A DNA stretch of 23,711 nt from CAIYHK01 sp964638795 (GTDB lineage: Bacteria > Actinomycetota > Acidimicrobiia > Acidimicrobiales > Ilumatobacteraceae). A program made the position numbers and the translations under genes. This document shows, piece by piece, positions 14,434 through 21,856 of this stretch (positions are counted from its first letter, which is position 1; each line of letters opens with the position of its first letter). The stretch covers positions 1 to 23,711 of the forward strand of contig CAZXAX010000027.1 of NCBI GenBank assembly GCA_964638795.1. Reading direction: 5' to 3'. The notes below the pieces were generated by a model. That model saw nothing but the letters and a program-made list of their open reading frames with translations, did no database searches and had not been told where the DNA came from.

Positions 14434-15125
14434 CGACTCGTGGCTGCCTTTTCCATTACAAACAATCTTTCACCGCATAGTTCGAACCCAAAACGCCGGT
14501 AGAGACTCAGAGCCGGCTGGTTGTCGGATTCGGTATTTACAAACATCTTTGCAGCACCTCGTTCAACTGCCCATCGCAGGCAGGATTCGGTCAGCAAGGC
14601 TCCAAAGCCGAGACCCTGAGCGTTGGGCCGAACCGCGATTCGTTGCAGATAGGCATGGTCCAGTGATGCCCCAACGAGTGCATACCCGATTCGCCGTCGA
14701 CCGCGGGCGACAAAGGCGATACCCGAATCTGTAGTGGCTCGTAACGCATGCGTGATCTCAGACCGAGTCATATTCCAACCAACAGGAAATGCCTCTGCGT
14801 CAATCCGAGCGGCGAATTGGCATCGCCAGGCGTTAGCAGCCCAATCCCGAATCGCGTTAGGAGCATGGAGTCCATCAAGATCACGTCCCAACATCACGAG
14901 CTCGCGTGCCTCGGTAAAGCCAAATGATTGTAGGAGTGCAGCAATATCTGCGGTCACTGCACCAGTGCGCAAGTTTGCAGCAGGCGCCAATGATGCGCAC
15001 CACTTGGTGATGTCGTCGGCGCGCGAAGCGAGGGCCCCAGTTACGTGTCCCGAGACGAAACTGATCTTGGTCACCGAACCAACCGTGTGCACGGTCGCCA
15101 AGGTCGGGTCAATGTTCAGCATCAC
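14430..15125 (-). CDS. GNAT family N-acetyltransferase
   Basis: A 231-residue protein whose C-terminal half (about 125-228) is a clear GNAT domain. It has the acetyl-CoA-binding QRIAVRPNAQGLGFGALL segment and the NTESDNQPALSLYRRFGFE ending typical of RimI-like enzymes. The N-terminal half is less clear, but FGFTEARELVMLGRDL near 73-88 looks like the tail of a second, eroded GNAT fold, as in two-domain acetyltransferases. The substrate cannot be told. The gene is first in the minus-strand block, divergent from the CCA enzyme with a 50-base gap, and overlaps the DUF6049 gene by four bases. Confidence 0.88.
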   Translation of the reverse strand: MMLNIDPTLATVHTVGSVTKISFVSGHVTGALASRADDITKWCASLAPAANLRTGAVTADIAALLQSFGFTEARELVMLGRDLDGLHAPNAIRDWAANAWRCQFAARIDAEAFPVGWNMTRSEITHALRATTDSGIAFVARGRRRIGYALVGASLDHAYLQRIAVRPNAQGLGFGALLTESCLRWAVERGAAKMFVNTESDNQPALSLYRRFGFELCGERLFVMEKAATSR

Positions 15126-15175
15126 AGAGAAGGTAGCCCCCGAGTTCAGAGTCTCACGCCTAGGCTTCTTGCAAC

Positions 15176-16585
15176 ATGGTGCCAGAGCGTTTTTCTCCCG
15201 TGCTTGAGGAACTCAAGCCCTTGGCGCGTCTGTTTGCAGATGCGGGCCACCGCCTGTATCTCGTTGGGGGTACTGTTCGCGACCTTTTCCTTGATTCAGG
15301 TGCGATTGACGTCGACGCAATCGATTTTGATGCAACAACCGATGCCCATCCTGAAAAGATCAAGTCCATCGTTTCTGGGTGGGCTGACACCGTGTGGACC
15401 CAAGGGGAAAAGTTCGGGACAATCGGGCTCAAAAAGAATGGTCGCTCCTATGAGATAACAACTCATCGAGCCGAGGCGTACTCTCCCGATTCACGCAACC
15501 CCGAAGTGCGATTCGGGGACAACATCGAAGATGATCTTGCTCGCCGTGACTTCACCATCAATGCAATGGCTCTCGAAGTTACAAGCGATGCTCCAACCCT
15601 TGTTGATCCCTATGGTGGCATCGTTGACTTGATGTCCAAGGTGTTGCGTACACCACTTTCGCCCGAAGAAAGTTTCAACGACGATCCATTACGAATGTTG
15701 CGTGCCGCGCGGTTTATTGCGCGAATGGAACTCGTGCCAGTGCCCGAACTCGTGACGGCAGCTCGTGACCTGCATGAACGCCTTGGGATTGTCTCACGTG
15801 AACGCATTCGCGTGGAGCTCGACAAGTTGATTACTGCCGACCACCCTTCAGCGGGGCTTTGGTTCGTAGTTGATACAGGTTTAGCAACGATGTTCTTGCC
15901 CGAATTGCCAGCGATGCGACTGGAGCAAGACCCCATTCATCGTCACAAAGACGTGCTGACCCATACCTTGGCGGTTGTTGAAAACGTCCGGCCGAATGCC
16001 CACGATGATTTTGATTTCCGCATCACACGACTCTCTGCGCTTTTTCACGATGTAGGTAAACCAAAGACTCGTTCGGTGAAACAAGGCAAAGGGGTGTCGT
16101 TTCATCATCACGAAGTGGTTGGTGCGCGCATGACCCGTGACCGCCTTCGGGAACTCAAATATCCGAATGAAGATGTGGAAGCAATCACTGAACTTGTTGC
16201 TTTGCACCTTCGTTTTCATACCTATCAGATGGGATGGACTGACTCCGCTGTGCGCCGCTATGTACGCGATGCCGGAGAGCTGCTGAATGAACTGAATGTT
16301 TTGACTCGATGCGACTGCACCACCCGAAACGAGAAAAAGGCGCGACTCCTGTCTGAGCGCATGGACGATTTGGAGAATCGCATAGCTGAACTCGCCAGCA
16401 AGGAGGAGCTCGCCGCGTTACGGCCAGAGATGGACGGCGTTCAGGTCATGGAGTTCCTTGAAATTAAACCGGGTCGGGAAGTTGGGGAAGCACTTGATTT
16501 CCTGATGGAAATTCGCCTTGAAGAGGGGCTTGTTGGCGACCAGGAGATCCGTGAAAGATTAAAGGCGTGGTGGACGAACCGATGA
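15176..16585 (+). CDS. cca: CCA tRNA nucleotidyltransferase (HD-domain type)
   Basis: A 469-residue class II nucleotidyltransferase. It has the head signature LVGGTVRDLFLD (29-40), the catalytic acidic pair in IDFDATT (49-55), and the RRDFTINAMA and RMLRAARFIARM nucleotide-recognition segments. An HD domain follows with HRHKDVLTHTL and ALFHDVGKPKT. It adds or repairs the 3' CCA end of tRNA; mycobacteria have the orthologue (Rv3907c, annotated pcnA) in the same position near cwlM/trx. The ATG at 15176 lacks a ribosome binding site. TAGGCT (15161-15166) could be a -10 for a leaderless transcript. It overlaps the next gene by four bases. Confidence 0.95.
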   Translation: MVPERFSPVLEELKPLARLFADAGHRLYLVGGTVRDLFLDSGAIDVDAIDFDATTDAHPEKIKSIVSGWADTVWTQGEKFGTIGLKKNGRSYEITTHRAEAYSPDSRNPEVRFGDNIEDDLARRDFTINAMALEVTSDAPTLVDPYGGIVDLMSKVLRTPLSPEESFNDDPLRMLRAARFIARMELVPVPELVTAARDLHERLGIVSRERIRVELDKLITADHPSAGLWFVVDTGLATMFLPELPAMRLEQDPIHRHKDVLTHTLAVVENVRPNAHDDFDFRITRLSALFHDVGKPKTRSVKQGKGVSFHHHEVVGARMTRDRLRELKYPNEDVEAITELVALHLRFHTYQMGWTDSAVRRYVRDAGELLNELNVLTRCDCTTRNEKKARLLSERMDDLENRIAELASKEELAALRPEMDGVQVMEFLEIKPGREVGEALDFLMEIRLEEGLVGDQEIRERLKAWWTNR

Positions 16586-17001
16586 GCGAGAGCCAGACGC
16601 CGTTTTCTTCGGGATCACTGCGCGGTGCATCGCGTGGGGCGGTGGTTGACCACCGCCTGGCACGTCGTTCGTTGATCATCGAATTCAAAAAAGGTCGTCT
16701 TCGTCGCGATCAGGTGTGCGATGCACATCCAGAGCTCATGCGTGCGGCCCGTAACTTCGGTGAAGAAACAAAGATCACGTGCCCTATCTGTGAACAGGAC
16801 AAGTTGGTGTTGGTGACTTATGTATTTGGTCCACGGCTACCAGCTCACGGCCGGGTCTTAAGCAAACCCAAAGAAGCAGTTCCGTTCACGCGCGGCAACG
16901 ACCAGTACACGGCATACGTAGTGGAGGCTTGTAGGTCTTGTTCATGGCACCATCTCCTTCGTGTCTTGCCGATCGGTGGCCGTAGGCGCAAGGCTGGGTG
17001 A
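16582..17001 (+). CDS. DUF5318 zinc-ribbon-like protein
   Basis: A 139-residue protein from the ATG at 16582, which overlaps the cca stop as ATGA. A GTG five codons earlier (16567) is possible but less likely. It carries a conserved VVDHRLARRSLI start, VCDAHPELMRAARNFGE, and two cysteine pairs: CPIC (67-70) and CRSC (117-120), the latter in CRSCSWHHLLR. The four cysteines can form a zinc ribbon. This pattern is the actinobacterial DUF5318 family, whose function is unknown. The ends are basic. It lies in an apparent operon with cca, folB and folK. Confidence 0.88.
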   Translation: MSESQTPFSSGSLRGASRGAVVDHRLARRSLIIEFKKGRLRRDQVCDAHPELMRAARNFGEETKITCPICEQDKLVLVTYVFGPRLPAHGRVLSKPKEAVPFTRGNDQYTAYVVEACRSCSWHHLLRVLPIGGRRRKAG

Positions 17002-17002
17002 C

Positions 17003-17365
17003 GTGTCATCTGATCGCATTGATATTTCGGGGTTGCGGCTTGCAGCGCTGATAGGTGCGTTGCCACATGAACGCGAGGCACGTCAGCCTCTCCAGATTGA
17101 TCTTTCAATTCATGCCGATCTTGCACGCGCTGGAAAATCAGATGCCTTAGACCACACCGTTCATTACGGCGATGTTTGTGATGCCGTGGTTGCACTCGTT
17201 GAGACCAGTGAATTCATCCTGCTTGAACGCATGGCGCAGGCAATTGCAGATCTTGTGCTGCAATTTCCATTGGTAGATGGTGTGGATGTGAAGGTCACCA
17301 AACTTCGCCCACCCATTGCGGCCACGGTTGACAACACTTCTGTCTCAATTACCCGGATCAAGTAA
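17003..17365 (+). CDS. folB: Dihydroneopterin aldolase
   Basis: A 120-residue FolB. Conserved features are ISGLRLAALIGALPHEREARQPLQID at the N-terminus, the DHTVHYGDVCDAV segment, ETSEFILLERMAQAIAD with the substrate-binding glutamate and leucine-glutamate pair, and the KLRPP segment that holds the catalytic lysine. It cleaves dihydroneopterin to 6-hydroxymethyl-dihydropterin in folate synthesis. The start is set at GTG 17003, one base after the DUF5318 stop. A longer frame back to 16961 exists but would only read into the preceding gene. folK follows after three bases. Confidence 0.94.
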   Translation: MSSDRIDISGLRLAALIGALPHEREARQPLQIDLSIHADLARAGKSDALDHTVHYGDVCDAVVALVETSEFILLERMAQAIADLVLQFPLVDGVDVKVTKLRPPIAATVDNTSVSITRIK

Positions 17366-17368
17366 GCC

Positions 17369-17848
17369 GTGGGCCATCGCGCAATAGTTGCTCTTGGGAG
17401 CAATCTCGATGGTCCCGTAGGTGACCGGGTCGCGAACCTGCGATTTGGAATCGAGCGCCTCACTCCGGTTATCGCACAATCGAATGTGTTTGAAACCGCG
17501 CCAATCGGCGGCCCCGACAATCAAGGGGCATATCTGAATATGGTCGCTCTGATTGACACAAACCTTGATCCCTTAGCGTTGCTTAGGCAACTGAATGACA
17601 TTGAAGCCGCATCAGGTCGCGTGCGATTGGTTCATTGGGGCCCACGCACACTTGACCTCGACATTCTTTTTTACGATGACATCACGCTGACTAGTGATGT
17701 GCTGACAATTCCTCATCCGCGCTATGCGGAACGACGGTTTGTTCTTGCACCTCTGAGCCAGGTTGCGCCCGAGCGGTGTCCACTTGGCTGGGAAAAGAGC
17801 CTTCCACCCGATGAAGTTACTGATCGCGGGTTGCTCGAAAACCTCTGA
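17369..17848 (+). CDS. folK: 6-hydroxymethyl-7,8-dihydropterin pyrophosphokinase
   Basis: A 159-residue HPPK. It has ALGSNLDGPVGDRVANL at the N-terminus, FETAPIGGPDNQGAYLNMV, the signature WGPRTLDLDILFYDD with its magnesium-binding aspartates, and PHPRYAERRFVLAPL. It transfers pyrophosphate from ATP to the pterin, the step after FolB. The start is GTG at 17369, three bases after folB. The gene converges on the DHPS-like gene with one base between the stops, so there is no room for a terminator. Confidence 0.95.
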   Translation: MGHRAIVALGSNLDGPVGDRVANLRFGIERLTPVIAQSNVFETAPIGGPDNQGAYLNMVALIDTNLDPLALLRQLNDIEAASGRVRLVHWGPRTLDLDILFYDDITLTSDVLTIPHPRYAERRFVLAPLSQVAPERCPLGWEKSLPPDEVTDRGLLENL

Positions 17849-17849
17849 G

Positions 17850-18602
17850 TTATTTGCTACCGAGAATGCGTGCCTCAAAACGGCGCACTTTGCCCGGATA
17901 GTGAGCGCGACCGTATTCAGGTTGGCGCTCAACGATGATTTCCAACAACTCATCGTGTTGAGCGGTCTCTTTCCAAGGAAGAGCAATGTAAAGCGGAAGA
18001 CCAAAGCAACGCAGCTCGTTCATATTTGAATACACGCGCTTTTGATACACGTATCGCTCTTCCCATGGCCAATTGGAAGGTGCGAACCCAGTTCCTGGAT
18101 CAATGATGCACTTTGTTCGCATCCCAAACCGAGCAGCGTCAGCAAGACGACCCTCAAAAAATTCAATCATCGTGCCGATTGGGTCTGTGCGCACCATTTC
18201 CATCTCTCGTGGATTTGGACCCGAGAGGAATGGTACGACCACATCGCAGTTGTTTTCGGCGGCCACTTCCCACATCTCGTCGGTCTGCATTCCGTTCGCT
18301 GCGTTCAAAACGGTCACACCTGCTGCGAAAGCGCGCCGCGCAACCTCAGGCCGCCAGGTATCAATGCTCACGGGCAGTCCGTATGAACACAGCACAGGAA
18401 TGATCTCTTCCAACCGCGACCACTCTTCTTGCCAGGCAACAACGCTTGCGTTGTCAGTTGAGCCTTGACCACCAAGGTCGAATCCATTTGCCCCATCGGC
18501 GATGAGGGAGTCGGCTCTGCGCCGTGCATCCTCTGGTGTGATCACAATGGAATCAGCATTCAAAGAATCTGGGGAAGCGTTGACTACGCCATACAAGAAC
18601 AT
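17850..18602 (-). CDS. Dihydropteroate-synthase-like protein (pterin-binding fold)
   Basis: A 250-residue protein from ATG 18602-18600; a TTG two codons earlier is also possible. The DHPS TIM-barrel motifs are recognisable but altered. NASPDSL replaces NVTPDSF, FDLGGQGST replaces DIGGESTRP, and SIDTWRPEVA and VLNAANG are kept as aspartate and asparagine sites. IIDPGTGF is kept, but the SRK loop reads LPWK and there is no C-terminal RVHDV. True DHPS uses those arginines to hold the pterin and phosphate, so activity as folate DHPS is doubtful. The mycobacterial FolP2, also next to gpgS, is a similar case. The gene is divergent from gpgS with 21 bases between start codons. Confidence 0.85.
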   Translation of the reverse strand: MFLYGVVNASPDSLNADSIVITPEDARRRADSLIADGANGFDLGGQGSTDNASVVAWQEEWSRLEEIIPVLCSYGLPVSIDTWRPEVARRAFAAGVTVLNAANGMQTDEMWEVAAENNCDVVVPFLSGPNPREMEMVRTDPIGTMIEFFEGRLADAARFGMRTKCIIDPGTGFAPSNWPWEERYVYQKRVYSNMNELRCFGLPLYIALPWKETAQHDELLEIIVERQPEYGRAHYPGKVRRFEARILGSK

Positions 18603-18623
18603 CGTCAAGTACCGTACTTAAAC
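18603..18623. promoter_or_regulatory. Candidate symmetric divergent promoter for gpgS and the DHPS-like gene
   Basis: Only 21 bases separate the two start codons. The centre GTACCGTAC (18609-18617) gives TACCGT on the plus strand (18610-18615) and TACGGT on the minus strand (18616-18611), both fitting TANNNT. Each hexamer ends exactly eight bases before its start codon, the spacing expected for leaderless transcripts. No ribosome binding site is visible on either side. Confidence 0.4.
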
Positions 18624-19493
18624 GTGGCAGCAATCTTTGACTTGACCGGGTGGACCCGTGAACGTGCCGTGCAGGCAAAAGCTGGACGCACCATTTCGTT
18701 GTGTATTCCGTGCCGTGACGAGGCAAACACCATCGGCGGCCTGGTAACCCTTGCCAAGAACGCGCTCGGGGGCCCCAACGGTTTGGTGGATGAGATCATC
18801 GTCCTCGATGATCGCTCAATTGACGGCTCAGCAGATGTTGCGCGTGGAGCAGGTGCAACGGTCGTACCCATTTCCGATGTACATGAAAAGCACGGAGAGG
18901 GTCGCGGAAAAGGCAACGCATTGTGGGCATCGTTGATCGTTAGTAAAGGCGACATCGTTGTCTGGTGCGATGCCGATGTAACCAGTTTTGAGCCCGATTG
19001 GGTAACACGCCTGGTTGCACCTCTGTTGTTGGACGATCACAACGCAATTGTGAAAGCGCACTACCACCGACCAACCGAACTCGGTGGCGGTGGGCGCACA
19101 ACCGAACTCGTGGCACGCCCGCTGCTCTCATTGTTTTATCCCGAGCTTGCTGATCTTCATCAGCCACTTGCTGGTGAATATGCCGTGAGGCGTTCGGCGA
19201 TGGCGGACATCCCGTTTGTGCAGGGCTGGGGTGTTGAGATTGCAATGCTGATTGATGTAGCTGGCAAGTTTGGTGTCGATACCATCACGCAAGTTGATCT
19301 CGGCGTGCGCCATCACCGCAATCAACCGCTGCTGTCACTGGCGGTGCAGGCAGCTGAAGTTATCGCCACGGTTCTTGATCGTGCAGGCGCCAACGCATCG
19401 TTTGCTGAGTCGGTCCTCATGCTGCATCGTCCAGGTGGCGTGTCACAGCCCCTCAACTTGAAGGAACGCCCGCCGATCAGTTCACTCAAGTAA
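18624..19493 (+). CDS. gpgS: Glucosyl-3-phosphoglycerate synthase
   Basis: A 289-residue GT-A fold glycosyltransferase (family GT81). AKAGRTISLCIPCRDEANTI at the N-terminus is the UDP-binding start. EIIVLDDRSIDGS follows, then GKGNALWASL, and CDADV with the metal-binding D116 and D118. GGGGRTTELVARPLL, QPLAGEYA and the GWGVEIAMLIDVA and VDLGVRHHRN segments all match mycobacterial GpgS. It joins glucose from UDP-glucose to 3-phosphoglycerate, the first step to glucosylglycerate or methylglucose lipopolysaccharides. The start is GTG 18624: it matches the N-terminal length needed, and the longer frame back to 18465 runs antisense through the DHPS-like gene. It is coupled to the next gene by TAATG. 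Confidence 0.93.
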   Translation: MAAIFDLTGWTRERAVQAKAGRTISLCIPCRDEANTIGGLVTLAKNALGGPNGLVDEIIVLDDRSIDGSADVARGAGATVVPISDVHEKHGEGRGKGNALWASLIVSKGDIVVWCDADVTSFEPDWVTRLVAPLLLDDHNAIVKAHYHRPTELGGGGRTTELVARPLLSLFYPELADLHQPLAGEYAVRRSAMADIPFVQGWGVEIAMLIDVAGKFGVDTITQVDLGVRHHRNQPLLSLAVQAAEVIATVLDRAGANASFAESVLMLHRPGGVSQPLNLKERPPISSLK

Positions 19494-20827
19494 TGCTGAT
19501 CAAGAACGCTGATATTGATGGAGAGATCCGAGATATTCGCGTAGCCGACGGTGTTGTTGCACAAATAGGTACATCACTGCCAAACGAGGAAGCAGTTATT
19601 GATGCTGACGGATGTGCAGTTATCAGGGGGCTCACGGATAACCACATTCATTTGTGTGCGTACGCTGCGGCACGAGACTCGTTGCACCTCAAACAGTTAA
19701 GCGATATCTCAGACGCGCACTTGCGTGTACCGATCGACCAGATGCTCCGTGTAGTTGATTACCACGAAGATCTGCACGGCAGAATCGACAAAAATGTGTT
19801 GGACTCATTAGCGCCAGGGCGCATTGTGCGTGTGCAACATCAGAGTGGTCGCGCGTGGGTTTTCAGTTCGGCAGCGCTACGCGACGCTGGTCTTGTGCAC
19901 GAAACGGGTGAGCTGATCGGCGAAGAGGGCACAGACCTGCCCACTCGCGTTGATGCACAACCTGACCTTGGGCGCGCATCCCAAGCCCTGGTGTGTGTTG
20001 GTGTTACGAGATTGACGGATGCGACTCCATACCGATCATTGGAGTCAGCCTCGTTGTTGATTGATGCGGTATCGGTGGGAGCTGTTCGTCAAAGTGTTTC
20101 ATTCACGGGGGGCCCAGAAATCGCCGCCTCTGTGCCCTCGGGGTTTTCACAGGGCCCGGTGAAGATTGTGGTGGGTGACCACGACTTACCGAATGTGGAA
20201 TTGCTGGTTGAGGCTGTGAACACTGCACGCGCCCACGGTCGTAATGTCGCCTTTCACTGCGTAACTACAGCTGCACTGGCGCTGATTGTTGCAGCAATGC
20301 GCGAAGTTGGTCCTTCACAATTCACACACCTAGATCGCATTGAGCACGCTGCCGTTGTTCCAAATGAATATGTTGACGAACTCAAACAACTTCGGCTTGT
20401 GATAGTTACGCAACCGGGATTTGTGCACGCAAGAGGCGATCGGTATTTACGAACAGTTGACCGTGTTGACCTTCCCTTTCTCTATCGATGTGGATCGTTG
20501 GTCGCAGCAGGAATTGCTGTGTACGGTTCGAGCGACGCACCATATGGGCCAGTTGATCCTTGGTTGGCAATGCGAACCGCAATGGAGCGTCGCAGCGCTT
20601 CGGGTGCGGCAGTCGGCAAGGACGAATCGATCAGCGCACTCAGTGCGTTACGTGCGTATGTAAATTCTCCGCAAGAGCGCTGGCGCGACGAAGTGGGTCC
20701 ATGCGTTGGCGATCTAGGTGACCTAGTGATCCTTGGCGAATCACTCAAAGGTTCTCTCTCTAATCTCGACTCGGTGTCAGTGAGGGCCACTGTCATCGGC
20801 GGAGACCTTGTCTTTTCAAGGGATTAG
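19493..20827 (+). CDS. Amidohydrolase family protein (amidohydrolase_3-like)
   Basis: A 444-residue protein of the amidohydrolase superfamily. A small beta domain (1-45) leads to GLTDNHIHL with the metal-binding H51 and H53. Further ligand candidates are the histidine in VAFHCVTT, the histidine in DRIEHAAVV and the aspartate in GSSDAPYGPVDPW, and the ending DLGDLVILGESL is typical. The pattern resembles YtcJ-like amidohydrolase_3 enzymes. The substrate cannot be predicted. The ATG overlaps the gpgS stop (TAATG), so the two are translated together, but no pathway link is evident. It is the last gene before the rpsF promoter region. Confidence 0.88.
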   Translation: MLIKNADIDGEIRDIRVADGVVAQIGTSLPNEEAVIDADGCAVIRGLTDNHIHLCAYAAARDSLHLKQLSDISDAHLRVPIDQMLRVVDYHEDLHGRIDKNVLDSLAPGRIVRVQHQSGRAWVFSSAALRDAGLVHETGELIGEEGTDLPTRVDAQPDLGRASQALVCVGVTRLTDATPYRSLESASLLIDAVSVGAVRQSVSFTGGPEIAASVPSGFSQGPVKIVVGDHDLPNVELLVEAVNTARAHGRNVAFHCVTTAALALIVAAMREVGPSQFTHLDRIEHAAVVPNEYVDELKQLRLVIVTQPGFVHARGDRYLRTVDRVDLPFLYRCGSLVAAGIAVYGSSDAPYGPVDPWLAMRTAMERRSASGAAVGKDESISALSALRAYVNSPQERWRDEVGPCVGDLGDLVILGESLKGSLSNLDSVSVRATVIGGDLVFSRD

Positions 20828-20845
20828 GGCGGCTTGCCATTGCCC

Positions 20846-20876
20846 TTGGTGTCGCCTATGACACCCCCTGTACACT
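20846..20876 (+). promoter_or_regulatory. Possible promoter of the rpsF-ssb-rpsR-rplI operon
   Basis: TTGGTG (20846-20851) and TACACT (20871-20876) are spaced by 19 bases, with TG directly before the -10. Transcription would begin near 20883, leaving a leader of about 93 bases with two hairpins. Confidence 0.4.
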
Positions 20877-20925
20877 CGCAAGGTCCCAAACAGCGTCTGC
20901 TGAGAGGGGCAGAAATACTCACCTA

Positions 20926-20968
20926 GCCCCTGCGGGGGCCTCGGCAAATGCCGAGTCCGATCGGGAGG
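20926..20968 (+). promoter_or_regulatory. Two-hairpin leader before rpsF, possible S6:S18 autoregulatory site
   Basis: Stem GCCCC/GGGGC (20926-20930 with 20935-20939) is directly followed by a perfect six-base stem CTCGGC/GCCGAG (20940-20945 with 20950-20955, loop AAAT). Then come CCGATCGG and the ribosome binding site GGGAGG (20963-20968). In many bacteria the S6:S18 complex binds a structured leader containing an exposed CCG before rpsF. CCG occurs here at 20957-20959, but I cannot confirm the known fold. Confidence 0.4.
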
Positions 20969-20975
20969 TCACGCA

Positions 20976-21302
20976 ATGCGTGGTTACGAATTGATGGTCA
21001 TCGTGTCCGGTGATCTTGAAGAGCAAGCGGCAAAGGGATGGATTAAGACCATCACCGAACAAGTCGCTTCCGCAGGTGGAGCCATTGTTGGCACACCAGA
21101 TTGGTGGGGCAAGCGCCGGTTTGCCTATCCCATCAACAAAAAAGAAGAGGGCTACTACGTGGTCTTCAATCTGAATGCCCCCGGTGGAGCCCTTGATGAC
21201 ATGGAGCGTGCGTTTCGCATTGCCGATGACATCGTGCGCCACAAACTCCTTCGTCTCCCTGACGCCGAGGCCGCCAAGCGCGGGCTTGTCGCCAAGGTCT
21301 GA
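20976..21302 (+). CDS. rpsF: 30S ribosomal protein S6
   Basis: A 108-residue S6: MRGYELMVIVSGDLEEQ at the start, then the WWGKRRFAYPINKKEEGYYVVFNLNAP core and the DDIVRHKLLRLP end. It pairs with S18 in the platform of the small subunit. The ATG at 20976 has GGGAGG seven bases upstream. It is the first gene of the rpsF-ssb-rpsR-rplI(-dnaB) operon, an arrangement kept across many bacteria. Confidence 0.97.
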   Translation: MRGYELMVIVSGDLEEQAAKGWIKTITEQVASAGGAIVGTPDWWGKRRFAYPINKKEEGYYVVFNLNAPGGALDDMERAFRIADDIVRHKLLRLPDAEAAKRGLVAKV

Positions 21303-21359
21303 TACTCGCCTTTGTTCTAATGAACGGGCCCAGAAAATTTCACAGACAAGGACTACACA

Positions 21360-21806
21360 ATGGCTGAAAACTCCGTAACTCTCGTCGGGAACCTCACCCG
21401 CGATCCCGAACTCCGATTCACAAACGCTGGGCGCGGTGTCGCAACTTTCGGCATCGCCGTCGGTCGCCGGTACCAGCAAAACGGTGAGTGGAAAGAAGAC
21501 ACTTCGTATTTCAACATCACCGCTTGGGGTGACCTCGGTGAAAACGCTGCGGCCACACTCACCAAGGGCAGCCGCGTGATCGTGACTGGCCGCCTTGAGC
21601 AACGCGAGTACACGACCCGTGAGGGTGACAAGCGCACCGCAATTGAAGTGATCGCCGATGAGCTCGGGCCGAGCCTTCGATGGGCAACCGCTCAGGTAGA
21701 GCGCACTCCTCGCAAGGATGGCCAAGGTGGCGGTGGCGCACCTCGCGGTGGTGCCAGCGGCGGCGGCCCAGCCGAGCCCTACTACGGCGACGAAGAGCCG
21801 TTCTGA
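21360..21806 (+). CDS. ssb: Single-stranded DNA-binding protein
   Basis: A 148-residue SSB. The OB fold spans about 1-105, with VTLVGNLTRDPELRFT, the WKEDTSYFNITAWGDLGEN strand and KGSRVIVTGRLEQREY. A glycine-rich, flexible linker follows (about 118-138), and then the acidic tail DEEPF that recruits partner proteins. It coats single-stranded DNA during replication and repair. The ATG lies at 21360, with AAGGAC upstream. Confidence 0.97.
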   Translation: MAENSVTLVGNLTRDPELRFTNAGRGVATFGIAVGRRYQQNGEWKEDTSYFNITAWGDLGENAAATLTKGSRVIVTGRLEQREYTTREGDKRTAIEVIADELGPSLRWATAQVERTPRKDGQGGGGAPRGGASGGGPAEPYYGDEEPF

Positions 21807-21856
21807 TCTAGTAACCCGGAATTTCCCCTCCTACCTATCGAAATAAGGAAACCAAA

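Noticed and set aside
15790..15805. parS-like TGTCTCACGTGAACGC inside cca
   Set aside because: Only the CACGTGAA core fits (12 of 16 positions), the arms do not pair, and the bases encode the conserved VSRERIR segment of the enzyme, which explains the match.
16961..17002. Longer folB start
   Set aside because: It would overlap the end of DUF5318 by 41 bases; GTG 17003 gives the family's usual N-terminus directly before ISGLRL.
17840..17860. Terminator between the convergent folK and DHPS-like genes
   Set aside because: The two stops are one base apart and no hairpin with a T run is visible on either strand around the junction.
18465..18623. Longer gpgS start giving 53 extra residues
   Set aside because: The extra part is antisense to the conserved N-terminal DHPS motifs and has no similarity to the GpgS N-terminus; GTG 18624 gives the expected length.
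20919..21725. 268-codon open frame on the minus strand across rpsF and ssb
   Set aside because: It lies wholly antisense to two certain genes and has no recognisable domain.
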